A stretch of 27,532 nucleotides of DNA, taken from positions 1 to 27,532 of the forward strand of contig ASPP01013689.1 in the NCBI GenBank assembly GCA_000512085.1, in the 5' to 3' direction. The notes beneath the pieces are model-generated. The model was not told where the DNA came from and ran no database searches. It saw only the letters and a program-made list of their open reading frames with translations. Position 1 is the first letter of the stretch; each line of letters opens with the position of its first letter. Source of the stretch: Reticulomyxa filosa. Taxonomy: Eukaryota; Foraminifera; Reticulomyxidae. The position numbers and the translations under genes are program-made. This document shows, in pieces, positions 1 through 10,258 of the stretch.

Positions 1-336
1 TCATTTGAAAAGATTGTATTGCATTCATTGACATTTAGCGAACGCGAGATCGTCTGTTGGTCACTGTTAAAGTTGGATTGAATGACTATTTGTATAAAAC
101 CAAAGATCTGTATTTGGTGTAAAGAATAAGATACTGTCGATCATTTCTTGATAGAATGTTTGTGTTATCAAGAATTACGTCGCAATTGGTGAATAAATGT
201 CCAAGAATTAATTTTCAAGACATATTTTAATTTAAATCGAAATAGCTTTATTGTTTTTCTGTTAATTATTTTACATGGACCTTTTGGTCATTGTAAGATT
301 TTGTGTATTTCTTTTGTTTTTGTGTTTCTTTTTTGA
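1..336 (+). pseudogene. Decayed C-terminal end of a non-LTR retrotransposon ORF2 (zinc-knuckle-like region)
   Basis: Frame 1 read from the window edge shows the C-terminal Cys/His motif that follows the reverse transcriptase in many LINE-type ORF2 proteins: C-I-W-C at 109-120, then D-T-V-D-H-F-L-I-E-C at 130-159 and an E-L-R-R-N-W motif to 189. The frame is broken by stops at 79-81, 127-129 and 190-192, then stays open to 334-336 with residues that still look coding. The Cys-x2-Cys...His-x4-Cys spacing fits the zf-RVT type tail; assignment to a specific clade is not possible. The element enters from outside the window, so its 5' part is not visible. It is non-functional. It faces a reverse transcriptase fragment on the other strand beginning about 10 bases further on. 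Confidence 0.6.
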
Positions 337-345
337 TACTGTATT

Positions 346-889
346 CTATTTCTTAGAACTATGTGCTCTTTTAACTGAAAGTCCTGAGTTTGTGCAAGTA
401 TAGATTGCAAAAAACAGTCCAACACTTGATTTCATAACTCCAAGACTCCTGCACATTGCGATTCTTTGTGTTTTGTACAATAAATTATACACAGATAAAC
501 TTTGACGAATTCCTTTATACGAGTGCATAAATCCAAATCCAAGTTTCCTTGATGCTTTGCCGTAAATGTAGTTAATGTGTTGCTGTAATGTCATTTGCTG
601 ATCAACAATCAGTCCTAAGTATTTCACGTGCTATGCTTCTTCAATATCATTCCCATTCATTTCCAATTTCATTTTTGTATCCAAACTTGTTTGCATCAAT
701 GATAATTGTCTTTCCACTTCCTTTTATCACATTGCCTCATCATCTGCAAACATCCCACATTATATTGGATCTTGAACTGGTTCCACAATGTCATTAATTT
801 ACAATAGAAATAACAATATAGACAATGCCGATCCTTATATTACAACAATCTGAATGTCATTGATATTTTCAGTATTGTATAGGGCACTT
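346..889 (-). pseudogene. Decayed reverse transcriptase fragment of a non-LTR retrotransposon
   Basis: Reading the minus strand in one frame from about 889 to 346 gives the core of a LINE-type reverse transcriptase. It has a G-S-A-L-S-I-L-L-F-L-L...I-N-D-I block (834 to 787; the Tyr expected before I-N-D-I is a stop), the catalytic F-A-D-D motif (750-739), an M-N-G-N-D-I-E-E-A block (660-634) and the K-Y-L-G-L-I-V-D...H-I block (624 to about 570). The order and spacing match palm and thumb motifs of RVT_1 polymerases. At least five in-frame stops (for example 724-729 and 631-633) show it is dead. The last 93 codons to 346 are open. It lies tail to tail with the plus-strand fragment at 1-336, so the two are either separate insertions or one element broken by an inversion. 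Confidence 0.75.
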
Positions 890-1016
890 TAATAATTGGC
901 ATCTTATTGAATCGTTTAGCTTCTTGTATTTGATATCCATAATCTTCCAATGTCTTCTTGATTTCGTAATCGCTTTCGTGAATCAATATACCTCGAAGCA
1001 GGAGGATTAGTCAGAT
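840..1016 (-). pseudogene. Possible ORF1 (RRM-like) fragment of a non-LTR retrotransposon
   Basis: Directly upstream of the reverse transcriptase fragment on the minus strand, a different frame is open for about 55 codons ending in TAA at 840-842. Its sequence has the pattern L-L-R-G-I-L...Y-E-I-K-K-T-L-E-D-Y-G-Y...E-A-K-R-F-N-K, which resembles the beta-alpha-beta layout of the RNA-binding domain in ORF1/gag-like proteins of LINE elements. Its position just ahead of the polymerase on the same strand supports an internally deleted copy. The similarity is judged by eye and is weak; it could be unrelated open sequence. Confidence 0.35.
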
Positions 1017-2765
1017 TGAAAACAGAAGCAGATACTGCAATATCTAGCAGTATCTAAAAGAATTTCGAATAATCTCTTCAAAATTTTTAACAATTTCATC
1101 GTTGGCAAAGTTCGTGGCGAAAGCGGCGCAAAGACAAAACTAAAAAAAAACAAAAATTTTTTATAGCTGAAATATCAGATATCGTGAAATATCATATATT
1201 TCAACTACTCAAACGAAGTTGCAGGAAGCACGATAACGACTAAATATAAGAAATAATCAAAAATAGCAAACAAAATTTTGCCACTTTGCTACAAACAAGT
1301 CAAGATATTTGACTTGTTTTTTTATATTTTAATGTTTAATCAAAATTTGAAATATATTTTTTTGCTTGTTGTTATCGATTATGAGTTTTGCTTTTTGTTT
1401 TTTATTATAGCACTGTGTTCCTTTTGTGATAAATTGCTCTTTTTAACTAGGTTAAGATTTTAATTTTCGCTAAAAAAAATAAACATAATAATATCTACGA
1501 TGACATCATTGACACATATAGTTTATAAAACTGAAAAGTGTTGTTACTTCATTATATTCAATTGATAATCCTGCATTAAAAGAAAACAACATTTGATAAT
1601 TTTGTTTATTTTTTTCTTGATTTATTTTCATTATTTCTTGTCCTTGTCCATTTTCTGAATTTGATACAAAGCAATTATAATTAATACAATTACGAGTTGG
1701 CAAAGTGTGATGTTTAATAAATTGAAATGTATTTAAATTAAACAAGTTTGTTCATTCATTCTATAAGTGATAAATAACAAATGATTGTTGCTTTCACATC
1801 AATGCACGCAACCCATGTTGTCAATGTTGTGGAAGTAATTTTTGACTTTTTAAAAAGGACACGACTATTTTGAAAAAACAGAAAAGATATTTTACATAAG
1901 AAAGGTATTTTTTATCCAACTTGATTAAAGCAAACAGCTCTAAGCCTGTTTTCATTTAATCAATGAATATCATATACCAAGAAATATGCGTTGAAATTAA
2001 AACAAGAAAAATCAATCAAAAAGGAAAAGGGAATATCTTTTTAATCAAATATTTTTTCTTTGCTAGTGAAGCCGTGTTCAATCAATTTTTCATCAAAGGA
2101 CGCATTTACGAAAACACAATGCTCGAGTGACGAACTTTGAAAGGTGACACAAGTAAAAAAAAAGTTCATCTTTTATCAAGCAAAACTAAGGCTCAATCAA
2201 TTTAATGAAGAATACAAAATAGCTTTTTTATAAATACAATTCTCGCTTGTTTAAAATTTGAGAAAAAAAGATATTATGCATACTCAAGACATTAATCACT
2301 ACTTAACGACTTTGAACAGACTTACTTACACAAAGCAATAAATAAATGATTTCAGCCTCTTTCAATCATTTTTTCTGGATGTGATGGTACGAAAAAAATT
2401 GTCACTTCTTGACCAAAAAGCCTAAATCTTTGATTAAAGTTAAACATGATTTCTTGGGGACAGTATCGAGTGTTCGCTCTTTCAAGCCCATAGAGTTTAA
2501 AATCTCTTTCCTAAAAATGTTAGACTTTTTCTTTCTTATAAATAAACTCTCCTTTTTCAAAATAAAATTTAAAGCTTGAGTCAATAGATATTGATTACAC
2601 TTTATTGGTAAATTTATAATGTTTTGTGTTGATAATTCATTTGTTCACTCAATATTTTTTGACGAGCCCGTGGAAAGTAAGAAAAAAAAGTTCCAAATTT
2701 TTTATCTTACGTCGTCACGTCATCATCCAGTTGAATTCAAGGAAAAGAACAATAAAATTGAAAAA
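1017..2765. other. AT-rich stretch without a recognisable gene
   Basis: The strip has very AT-rich sequence with poly-A and poly-T tracts. Open frames at 1278-1463 (+), 1506-1745 (-) and 2402-2584 (-) have low-complexity composition and no family features. The open frame from 2619 (+) runs into the first WD40 exon but is better read as 5' leader. No tRNA-like or other structured RNA signal was seen. The last few hundred bases must contain the promoter of the WD40 gene, but no specific element is identifiable. Confidence 0.5.
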
Positions 2766-4131
2766 ATGGGAAACTCTGTCAGTAAAAAAATTGTTTCAAT
2801 AAAACTACCAGTGGTAAGTTCTATTTCAGTGCAATCCTTCAGAAAGCTAATTTTCTTTAAAATTTGATTGTATGTGACTTGAGATAAATCTATCAAAGAA
2901 AGAAGATATTAAAGTAATTATCCAATATTGGACTAGAATATTAAACATTAAATTAGGATGGATTCATGAGCTTGACAAACTTGTTGCTAATTATGTTATG
3001 CTTTTTTTTCTTGTTTCCATTTAATATGTTCAGATATTTATTTTAACACAGGTAATCACATTGTTCATGTTTGACACGTTTCGTTCATCATTCAAATTAC
3101 TTAAGACTTTCACTGGGCACACTGACATTATATGGAGCATTGATTATTCGACATTTAATGGTAGTCAATTCATTTGCTCTGGATCAGCTGATAAAACAGT
3201 TCGCGTATGGAATGTAGATGCTAATAAACAAATTCAATCATTCAATGGACATTTAAGTTATGTATATTGCGTGAAATTCTCACACTATTATTATCGCCGC
3301 TACCGCAATGTAATTTGTTTTTCATCATTTGACAAAACAATTCGTTTTTGGGATTTCAAAAATAATCAACAATTGCAAGTATTCAATGAACACACTAATT
3401 ATGTTGCTGGAATTGAATTTTCAACATTTAATGGTGGTAGATATTTGTGTTCTGGATCTGGTGATAATACTATTCGTTTATGGGATGTAGAAATAGCCAA
3501 ATCATTGCATATTTTCAATGGACATACAAGTACTGTTTGGTGTGTGGATATTTCACCATTTCAAAGCAATAATACGGATAATAATAAAAGTAATACTATT
3601 GGTGTGATTGGTGGTAATGGATATACCATTTGTTCTGGATCATGGGATGAAACAATTCGTATATGGGATATTGAAAAAGCCAAACAATTTATTGTATTCA
3701 AAGGACATAAAAATGGTGTTTGGAGTGTAAAATATGGATCAAATGAATTATTAAATACAATATTATCTGGATCAGAAGATAAAAGTGTTCGCTTGTGGGA
3801 TATTCGATCTGGTAAACAAATCCAAGTGTTCAATGGACACACAGATCAAGTATTTGCAGTTGAATATTCACCACTTGTAGTAAAAAATATTGAAGTTAGT
3901 GGCAATTCAAATGTAATATGTTCTGGATCAACTGATGATACAATTCGTTTTTGGGATATTCGATCAAATAAAAGTCAGTTGTATGGGATCAAAGAAAATA
4001 AAAAATGTAATGGAATAACAGGTCTTAAATTTATATCATTGACAAACAAAAACACAAATGATGTTAGCTTATGCTACGGTTCAGTTAAGGGTCCAATTCG
4101 TGTTTGGGGAAAAACTTCATTCTGCAAATAA
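2766..4131 (+). CDS. Seven-blade WD40 repeat protein with N-terminal helical module
   Basis: Exons inferred: 2766-2813, 2884-2994 and 3052-4131, all joined in phase 0, giving 412 residues. Exon 1 encodes 16 residues starting M-G-N-S-V-S-K-K, a plausible N-myristoylation signal. Exon 2 encodes an amphipathic segment (E-D-I-K...I-I-Q-Y-W-T-R-I-L-N-I-K-L-G-W-I) that is conserved in the inverted partial copy at 5468-5565, which is why it is called exon and not intron. Exon 3 has seven WD units from about residue 75, with G-H starts and V-R-V-W-N, I-R-F-W-D, I-R-L-W-D, I-R-I-W-D, V-R-L-W-D, I-R-F-W-D and I-R-V-W-G ends, so a closed propeller is expected. Blade 4 carries an Asn-rich insert. WD40 propellers are protein-interaction scaffolds; the partner is unknown. 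An AATAAA signal lies at 4140-4145. The second donor (GTTATG) is unusual, so that junction is the least certain. Confidence 0.85.
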
Positions 4132-4575
4132 ACTTTTTTAATAAAGAAAATGCTTTTTTGCTTGTAAGTTTTCTATTGATCCATAGCTTAAAGGAAGTAA
4201 ACAATGTTGTTATATTTTAGGAAAATAAGTCTATTTGTGTTCTACTCTAAAGTGTTTGAATAATGGGATATCTTTATTTTTGTATTTGGATCAAATGCAT
4301 AAAGAAAGTATATCGTTGAAAGATAACCTTCGCTCATTAGACACAACTGTCGACTTTCTTTATGGAGAAATCAATTTATATTTTTAAATACCAATTTTAT
4401 TTCATTCTAATGTGTTTGATATAACTTTGTCAAAACTTATTTGTATTTGATTACATAAAAAAGAAATCTACAAAAAATTGAAAATGAAGCATACCAAATT
4501 TGAAGCATTATTTCATCCGCTCATTTTTGTCTTCATGTGAGTTGATATTGTAATATTTTTTTCATGAATTCCATA
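4132..4575. other. 3' flank of the WD40 gene, no gene seen
   Basis: AT-rich sequence with a poly(A) signal close to the WD40 stop codon. No open frame with coding character was found on either strand. Confidence 0.5.
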
Positions 4576-4850
4576 TTCTAATGATAACGAAATTCGAATA
4601 TGGGAAGCTAAACGGAGAAACAATTTAAAATATTAGAATGACATTTTGATGCTGTAATGATTTAAAATATTTTCCAGACGGAAGCTCTTATTTTGTTCTT
4701 TGGTCATAATTCGATTGTGGAATATGAAAACAGGAAATGAAATACAAAGATTAATAAGCATTCATGTTGGATTGCAGGAATTGGTTTTTCTCCAAATGGT
4801 AGAGACAAAACAATTATCAGTTGAGATAAACAAAAAATCATAAATATCAA
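4576..4850 (+). pseudogene. Decayed WD40 repeat fragment of a second type
   Basis: Fragments of at least two WD40 units can be read on the plus strand only by switching frames. They are N-E-I-R-I-W-E-A-K at about 4583-4609, then F-P-D-G-S-S-Y at about 4671-4691, I-I-R-L-W-N-M-K-T-G-N-E-I-Q near 4707-4750, and W-I-A-G-I-G-F-S-P-N-G with a following T-I-I-S (4768-4819). The F-P-D-G/F-S-P-N-G wording is the common WD40 consensus and differs from the F-S-T-F-N-G style of the intact neighbour, so this is not a simple copy of it. Several stops and frameshifts make it non-functional. Confidence 0.6.
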
Positions 4851-5092
4851 AAAATAAAATCATTCCATTCTGAAAAAAATTGGACTGTCAAGATGGAACA
4901 AATCCAAATGAAAAAAAACTTCTTTTTCTTTTTAAAAATTGTCTCCAATTCCAAAACAGCAAGAAAAATATAGAAAACACAAAATGTTTAACGTGATCAA
5001 TTGAATCTTACCATTTTTGCTCATAAAAAATGTGTATTTGAAAATTATACTCAACACAATAAATTCATTCAAAATAAAAAACAGTCCTTTCC

Positions 5093-5683
5093 TTAAGAAA
5101 TATGATAAAACCCAAACAAATTCATTGATATGTACTTACAAATAGGACCACTGTATGAAAAGTAGCATAAATTAACAGTACAATCATTGTTTGTTTTTTT
5201 ATTGATATTATCTTCTTTTCCAACTAGAAATTTAATACATAATATTCCATCATCTTTTTTGTTTCCATTGATCACATATAATTCCTTTTTATTTAATCGA
5301 ATATCCCAAAAACGAATTATATTGTCCCATGATCCCCATAAACGAATATTATTCCAGAACACAAATCTCTAGCACCACTAAATGATGAAAATTGAATTCC
5401 ATAAACGCCAAATTAAGCAAATAAATATTTATATATTTTTTGATTCATAAACAAAAAAAAACATAACATAATTGACAATAAGTTTGTCAAAATCATTGAT
5501 CCATCCTAATTTAATGTTTGATATTCGAATCCAATTTTGAAGAATTGTTGGATATCTTCTTCTGACTAATTAAAATCACGTTTAGAAAAACAAAATAAAT
5601 TACGTATAGCAAACTTTCTCTGAACTTGGACTTACAAATGCTTGTCGCGTTAAAGTCTGTTTTTCATTATTCAGAGTATTCAT
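5093..5683 (-). pseudogene. Inverted, internally deleted relative of the 2766-4131 WD40 gene
   Basis: On the minus strand the layout mirrors the intact gene. A 16-codon first exon (5683-5636, start ATG, donor GTAAGT) is followed by a second exon (5565-5468). That exon encodes the same I-L-N-I-K-L-G-W-I-type module but has lost one base near 5545, which shifts the frame. Its 3' border also reads AATTAT then GTTATG, exactly as in the intact gene. After a short gap only part of the propeller remains (from about 5412), matching one mid-propeller unit fused to the last WD unit and C-terminus (I-R-F-W-D-I-R, then the C-I-K-F and N-L-C-Y strands). Several blades are missing, another frame break lies near 5360, and the frame ends at 5093. 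It lies tail to tail with the intact gene. Confidence 0.75.
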
Positions 5684-6480
5684 TCTTTTAATTTCTTTTG
5701 AGTTTGTTTAGATGACGTGGATGAAGAGTTCTTTGAACTTTTTTTCAAAAATGACGAAAGTGTTACAAAAAAACGACGTTTTCCCCTACAACTTGTATTA
5801 CAACAATAAAAATCAATAGTTTAAAAAACTCAAAAAAAAATCGATCATCTCTATAAAACATCGTTTTACGTGTTTTTTTGAAATTGTTCGACAATTAAGA
5901 AAAAAAGAGAAAAACGATGAACAAAAGATACAATATTAATTTTTTTTATGTTGAGGTCATATTTAAAGGATTATTGCTATGTAATTATGCAATAAAAATA
6001 GGGAAAAGAAGAGAAAAAGAAATGGTGGAAGAGATAGATGAAAAGGACAAACAAGAAATGATTGAAAATTTGAACGATTGTCAAGTGATAACTTTAGAAA
6101 GTTGCTGTTAAATCAAAGTAATGGAAATATGGTGTAAAGAACAAAGATATATCATCAATTGATATCGCAATTGATGCTTACATTCATTATCATTTTATTA
6201 ATGATGTTTTGTTTCTCTTTCTTTTTTTTTTGCAGTTTTAAAATTTAATAGACTATAGTTTATATCACTTTATTGAATAGAACACCAGAAAAAGAGCAGA
6301 ACAAGCAGGAAAAAGCCAAAATGAAGACAACAAAGAAGAGAAAGTTCCAATTATGTTCTTTTTTGTTTTCGTTTTTGATTTAAATTACGATAAACAAAAA
6401 TAAAATATAGGACAGCATATGTGATAGTGAATGAAAGAAAAAAATTGATAAAAATGAAGAACTGACTTTTGAATAGCTTC
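5684..6480. other. AT-rich interval, no supportable gene
   Basis: One open frame at 5917-6111 (+) encodes a Lys/Glu-rich 64-residue peptide and one Lys-rich stretch follows a possible acceptor near 6234. Neither shows a family motif. They could be leader exons of the caspase-like remnant that follows, but nothing proves it. Confidence 0.4.
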
Positions 6481-7107
6481 TTCGCCAAACTTATAATTGT
6501 TAGAACCGAATGCTTTCAACAATGAAAATTTAAAACTGTGATTGGCTGATATAAAGAATAAGATGATTGAAACAGACGAAGCTATGATGAAAGAATTTGA
6601 AAGTAATGAACCCACATTTGAAATTATTTGGATTTCATTCCAACAGCCAATAATACTTGGGAAAACAAAAACAATAAAAAATACATTGGTGATAATGATT
6701 GCCATCAGTGAATATGATGACAATAATATGGAAAAATCTTACAAATGTGAAAGAAAAAGATTTTTAAGACTTTAAACAATTGTTTGAACAAGAATTAAAT
6801 TATGAAATTGTAAAGATAGTAATGATCTATCATATGGCCATAATGATTATGGATTTTTGATGATTTGATCAACTACAAAAGGACAGCAAGTAGCCGACTT
6901 GTCATTGTTAAGCGAATATATAAAAAATATTGTTACATCAAAATATAAGAGCGGTTATCCATTCAAGCAAATACTGCAAGATATTAGTACAGAAATCCGA
7001 AGCAAAAAAAGCAGGAATATTATTGTATGAAAAGTCAGGACACAGCTGATTATGACATCATTTTTCAATCCAAAAAATCGTGTAAATCTTTTGAGATAAA
7101 TAAGTAG
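6481..7107 (+). pseudogene. Remnant of a caspase-like (peptidase C14-type) gene
   Basis: Pieces of one protein appear in order on the plus strand in changing frames. The first is a leader with F-E-I-I-W...Q-Q-P-I-I-L-G-K-T-K (about 6620-6670). Next comes a hydrophobic strand K-N-T-L-V-I-M-I-A-I-S-E-Y (6675-6716), as in the first beta strand of caspase p20 domains. A helix D-F-K-Q-L-F-E-Q-E-L-N-Y-E-I-V (6768-6812) follows, then a p10-like tail Q-V-A-D-L-S-L-L-S-E-Y-I-K...G-Y-P-F-K-Q-I-L (about 6885-6980). The end reads A-G-I-L-L-Y-E-K-S-G-H-S and D-Y-D-I-I-F (7010-7070). The catalytic His/Cys segment between the two halves is deleted, and there are several stops and frameshifts. The family call is by eye and moderate; that this is one broken gene is more certain. 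Confidence 0.45.
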
Positions 7108-7401
7108 ACTGCTCGTTTGAGACTTTTTTGAATGGCATTATTTTTGCCTGCTGTTTCTGTGTCTCAAATGGTTGGAAATATCGAATTGATTAACACTTTG
7201 TTTTGTTGTTTGTTTGAACAGTAAAAATAATAAAATATTTGAATGAAAAAAAAAACATAAATTGCAACAATTTTATCAAATCTCTATTGCAGAGTGGCCA
7301 GAGGCAAAACAGAATTATCAGAACATTCTTAAAAAATTTCTTCCTCTCCCTCCCCTTTTTCTTTTTTCATTGATTATCCATTAAGTTAAAAAAATTGAAT
7401 A
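7108..7401. other. Upstream region of the EF-hand membrane protein gene
   Basis: AT-rich sequence with a pyrimidine-rich patch near 7340-7370 just ahead of the start codon at 7402. No coding frame or defined promoter motif is recognisable. Confidence 0.4.
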
Positions 7402-10258
7402 ATGAACGTGCCTGAAAACTTGAACAAGCAAACTTCGGAATGGGCTGTTAAAGAGATGGCGAACATCTTTGAACTCCTAGACTTGGACGGTTAGTGTTCA
7501 AAACGTTTGAGAATATGAACTAGCACACTAAAAAACCAACTAACCAAACAAAAGGCAATGGGGATCTGGATGAGTACGAATTTAAAACGGGTTTGCAATC
7601 TCTTCAAGTCAACATATCTCCAGAACAGGCAGTGGAGCTATTCAAGCGAATAGATACGGAGAGTTAATTGGGAACTAAAGAAAAAGGAAAAAATATACAA
7701 ACAATATATATGTATATATAAGAGGTATTACCTAACACAAAGAGACAAAAAGCAAAATAAAATTAAACAAATGGACAAACGCGCAGAAAATGGTTATGTT
7801 GACAAGGATTCATTTGTGACATGGTTGCGAAACGACAAAAATATTCAAGAAGTGGAAGACTTTCGTCAGAAAATACGAAAGGGACTACAACACCTGGAAG
7901 TTGACCCCAATGCAGAAGTGGATGAATTGCAAATCGCATATGAAATATCCGACAAAAATGCAAAGCAAATGGAGGAAGATGAAGTTGATATCAGTTTTTT
8001 ATTTTATTATTATAAAATAAAACAAAGTGAAAACAAATAAGATTAAATGTATATAGCTTACAACTTGTATACATACATTCATACATAACATTATATATAT
8101 ATGTATATAAAAGGAAACACAAGGAGAAAGTGAGATGGAAGAAGACGAATCGGGGATGTTGTCATCACCCAATCCCCCAAGTGAGAACGACGCGGGTACG
8201 TATACAAACGCAAAAAAGAAAATGGCCACAAGCGATGCGCCAAAGCAGGAGCAAAACAAAAAGGAAAAGAATTTTCTGTTGGGGTCGCAGCCTCCTCAAA
8301 GCAAGAGCGGCAAAGGGGACGAAAAGATCACGGAAAAAAGCCCTACTCCATTGTCCGACATGGATGAAGACGAAAAGGCAATGCATAAAGAAATGACAAG
8401 ATTGGTCAAACAAGTTTTGATAAAAAGTTGTTGTTTTTTTTTTTATATTAAAAATAATTGAAATTATGATGTTTTATTTTGTTTGAATAATGTTTTAGGA
8501 AAGCAACAAAGGAAACAGCGGTGATATGACTTTGCTTTCGTTGAAAGCCAATGGCATTGTGGACACACAGTCGGTAACGGAGGAAGACTATCAAACAGCG
8601 GCTGGGGGTGTCAGTGTGGCAATTGACGCCCAACAGCTAGTCAACACTGCCAGCAATCCCATTGAGCCAGTATCTGGTCGTTTCTCTCGTGGTAAGTTCT
8701 GTCGTTTTCGTGTTTGTAGAAATAATAAAAAACAAAGATATTAAAGAAGAGAGAGAGGAGTTATTGGTTGATTTTTTTTTTTTTGCGATAGTATATGAAA
8801 TTAACAGTGAGTAAATAAATAAACTTTACACACATAGAAAAAAGCGGAAGTGATCACCACAGCACAGTGTATCAACCACCTGCGCATGCTGGTGTGGGTA
8901 TTCGCAAAGGGTCGGGGAGCAGCAAGGACACGAACAAGTCCGTGGGCTATGGCATGTATTCGAAGGAGGCAGAAATGGCGACGTTCGACCATCCTTTGCA
9001 ACAGCCTTCTTCGAGACATGGAAGCTATGAGACTCCCAATGGTGCAATTGCAACTGAACGCTACAGCTTTGACAAGACGATAGATATTGATCCCACTCCT
9101 CGCAATCCCAATCAATTTGCCAATATTAACAATGCTGTATATATCCTCCCTTCCACCGATATTTCGCAAATCACCGATCCTCTGCATCCGGATCCATCAT
9201 TCTTTTCTACCAAAAGGGGCCACACTGATGACGAGGCTTCCACCAAACATTGGTGTGTACGTCTGTTGCAGTGGTACGCTTCCCTTTTTTCAATCCGAGT
9301 CAACTGCGTTTAGTTTTTTTTTTTTTCTTATTATAATAGTAAATTACTTGGCTCGAATAAATTAAATATGTATATACATATATGTACACATAAATGCTTT
9401 TCATAGCCTAATTCTGTATCACGGTGCAAACTTTGTATTGGCCGTCATTGCAATGACGACAATGGCACTTTGTTTGGCAATTGCTCTTTGTAAGTTGTTT
9501 GTTTTGATTTCATCTCTCTTTTCTTTGTCTGTTGTAGAATTGGTTTTGTTGCTGTTGTTGTTTTGCAAAAGTGACGTTGCCTATCTGTTGCATGGGAGTT
9601 GTATTTTTATATGTGCTATGCGAATTGGGACGACTCTTTGGCAAAATAGACATTGCCTTGGCCTTGTATTTTTTCCCTCATATCTCTTCCCCAAATTTGC
9701 AATGTATATTCCCGTTAGTCATTCGGTGCAATGGAAGGAAAAATTTGCCGATTATATATCTGATCCTCACATTTTGAAGATTGTTGTCTATGAGTGCTTT
9801 ATCAAAACCCCTATTGCTTTTTTTTTAAGTGGAATTTGCCTGATATTATTTAGTGGGGTTTTGGGAATCATGCTGTCGCCTCTCATGTATTGGATAACGC
9901 CAAGCTATTTCACAGATAACAAGTTCTGCTTGTTTGGCAGTGTCCAAAAAACCGATAACGGTATGTTTGTCTATCTCTTCATCAAAATAAAAAAATACAT
10001 TCCAAGCTTATTTCAAATAAATATACAATTCATTTTGCTCAAAAAGGAAACATACATTGCAGTGGATGGGCTATTGTCGAGTTTGGAGATACAATTGGAG
10101 CATTTTTTTTATTCTTCCCAATTTTACCACTTACTATGCATTTATGTCGTTATGGAGCCAGAGGATTACTCGCAGTGACAAATAACTTCTTAGCAATAGA
10201 TGTTAGTACTACCACCAGAAAAAAAATTGAAAAACCTTTTAGGAGAACAAAACAGTAA
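7402..10258 (+). CDS. EF-hand protein with C-terminal multi-pass membrane region, family unknown
   Basis: Ten inferred exons: 7402-7489, 7555-7662, 7787-7983, 8135-8413, 8499-8691, 8838-9273, 9407-9489, 9572-9665, 9719-9964 and 10063-10258. All phases agree and the sum is 639 residues. EF-hand 1 is canonical (loop residues 27-38, D-L-D-G-N-G-D-L-D-E-Y-E). EF-hand 2 (63-74, D-T-E-K-N-G-Y-V-D-K-D-S) has Ser where Glu is usual, so weak binding is likely. A long polar, probably disordered middle (about 130-430) follows. Hydrophobic segments lie near 442-462, 462-480, 517-545 and 583-600, and the tail is basic. The likely role is a calcium-responsive membrane protein; no transporter or enzyme signature was found. 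The exon 3/4 junction has an alternative (7993/8124) that also keeps frame and adds 7 residues. The exon 9 donor (GTTTGT at 9965) was chosen because the stronger-looking GTATGT at 9961 breaks the frame. Confidence 0.75.
9666..9718 (+). other. 53-nt intron that reconciles two reading frames
   Basis: The membrane region is open in one frame up to 9665 and in a different frame from 9719. A GTATTT donor at 9666 and a CCGTTAG acceptor ending at 9718 join them in phase (TT + T), which explains why the two overlapping frames both look partly real. Confidence 0.6.

Noticed and set aside
2619..2867. Plus-strand open frame starting upstream of the WD40 gene
   Set aside because: It overlaps the inferred first exon in frame, but its N-terminal part is low complexity. 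The ATG at 2766 gives a myristoylation-like start and the same 16-codon exon length as the related remnant.
5187..5372. Plus-strand frame opposite the WD40 remnant
   Set aside because: Antisense shadow of the minus-strand I-R-F-W-D-containing frame.
6385..6723. Hydrophobic minus-strand frame resembling a membrane protein
   Set aside because: It is antisense to the caspase-like remnant, whose plus-strand pieces are in consistent order; hydrophobicity follows from A-rich sense codons.
9438..10178. Single 246-codon frame through the membrane region
   Set aside because: It reads through several introns; splicing gives better phase agreement and more consistent hydrophobic segments.
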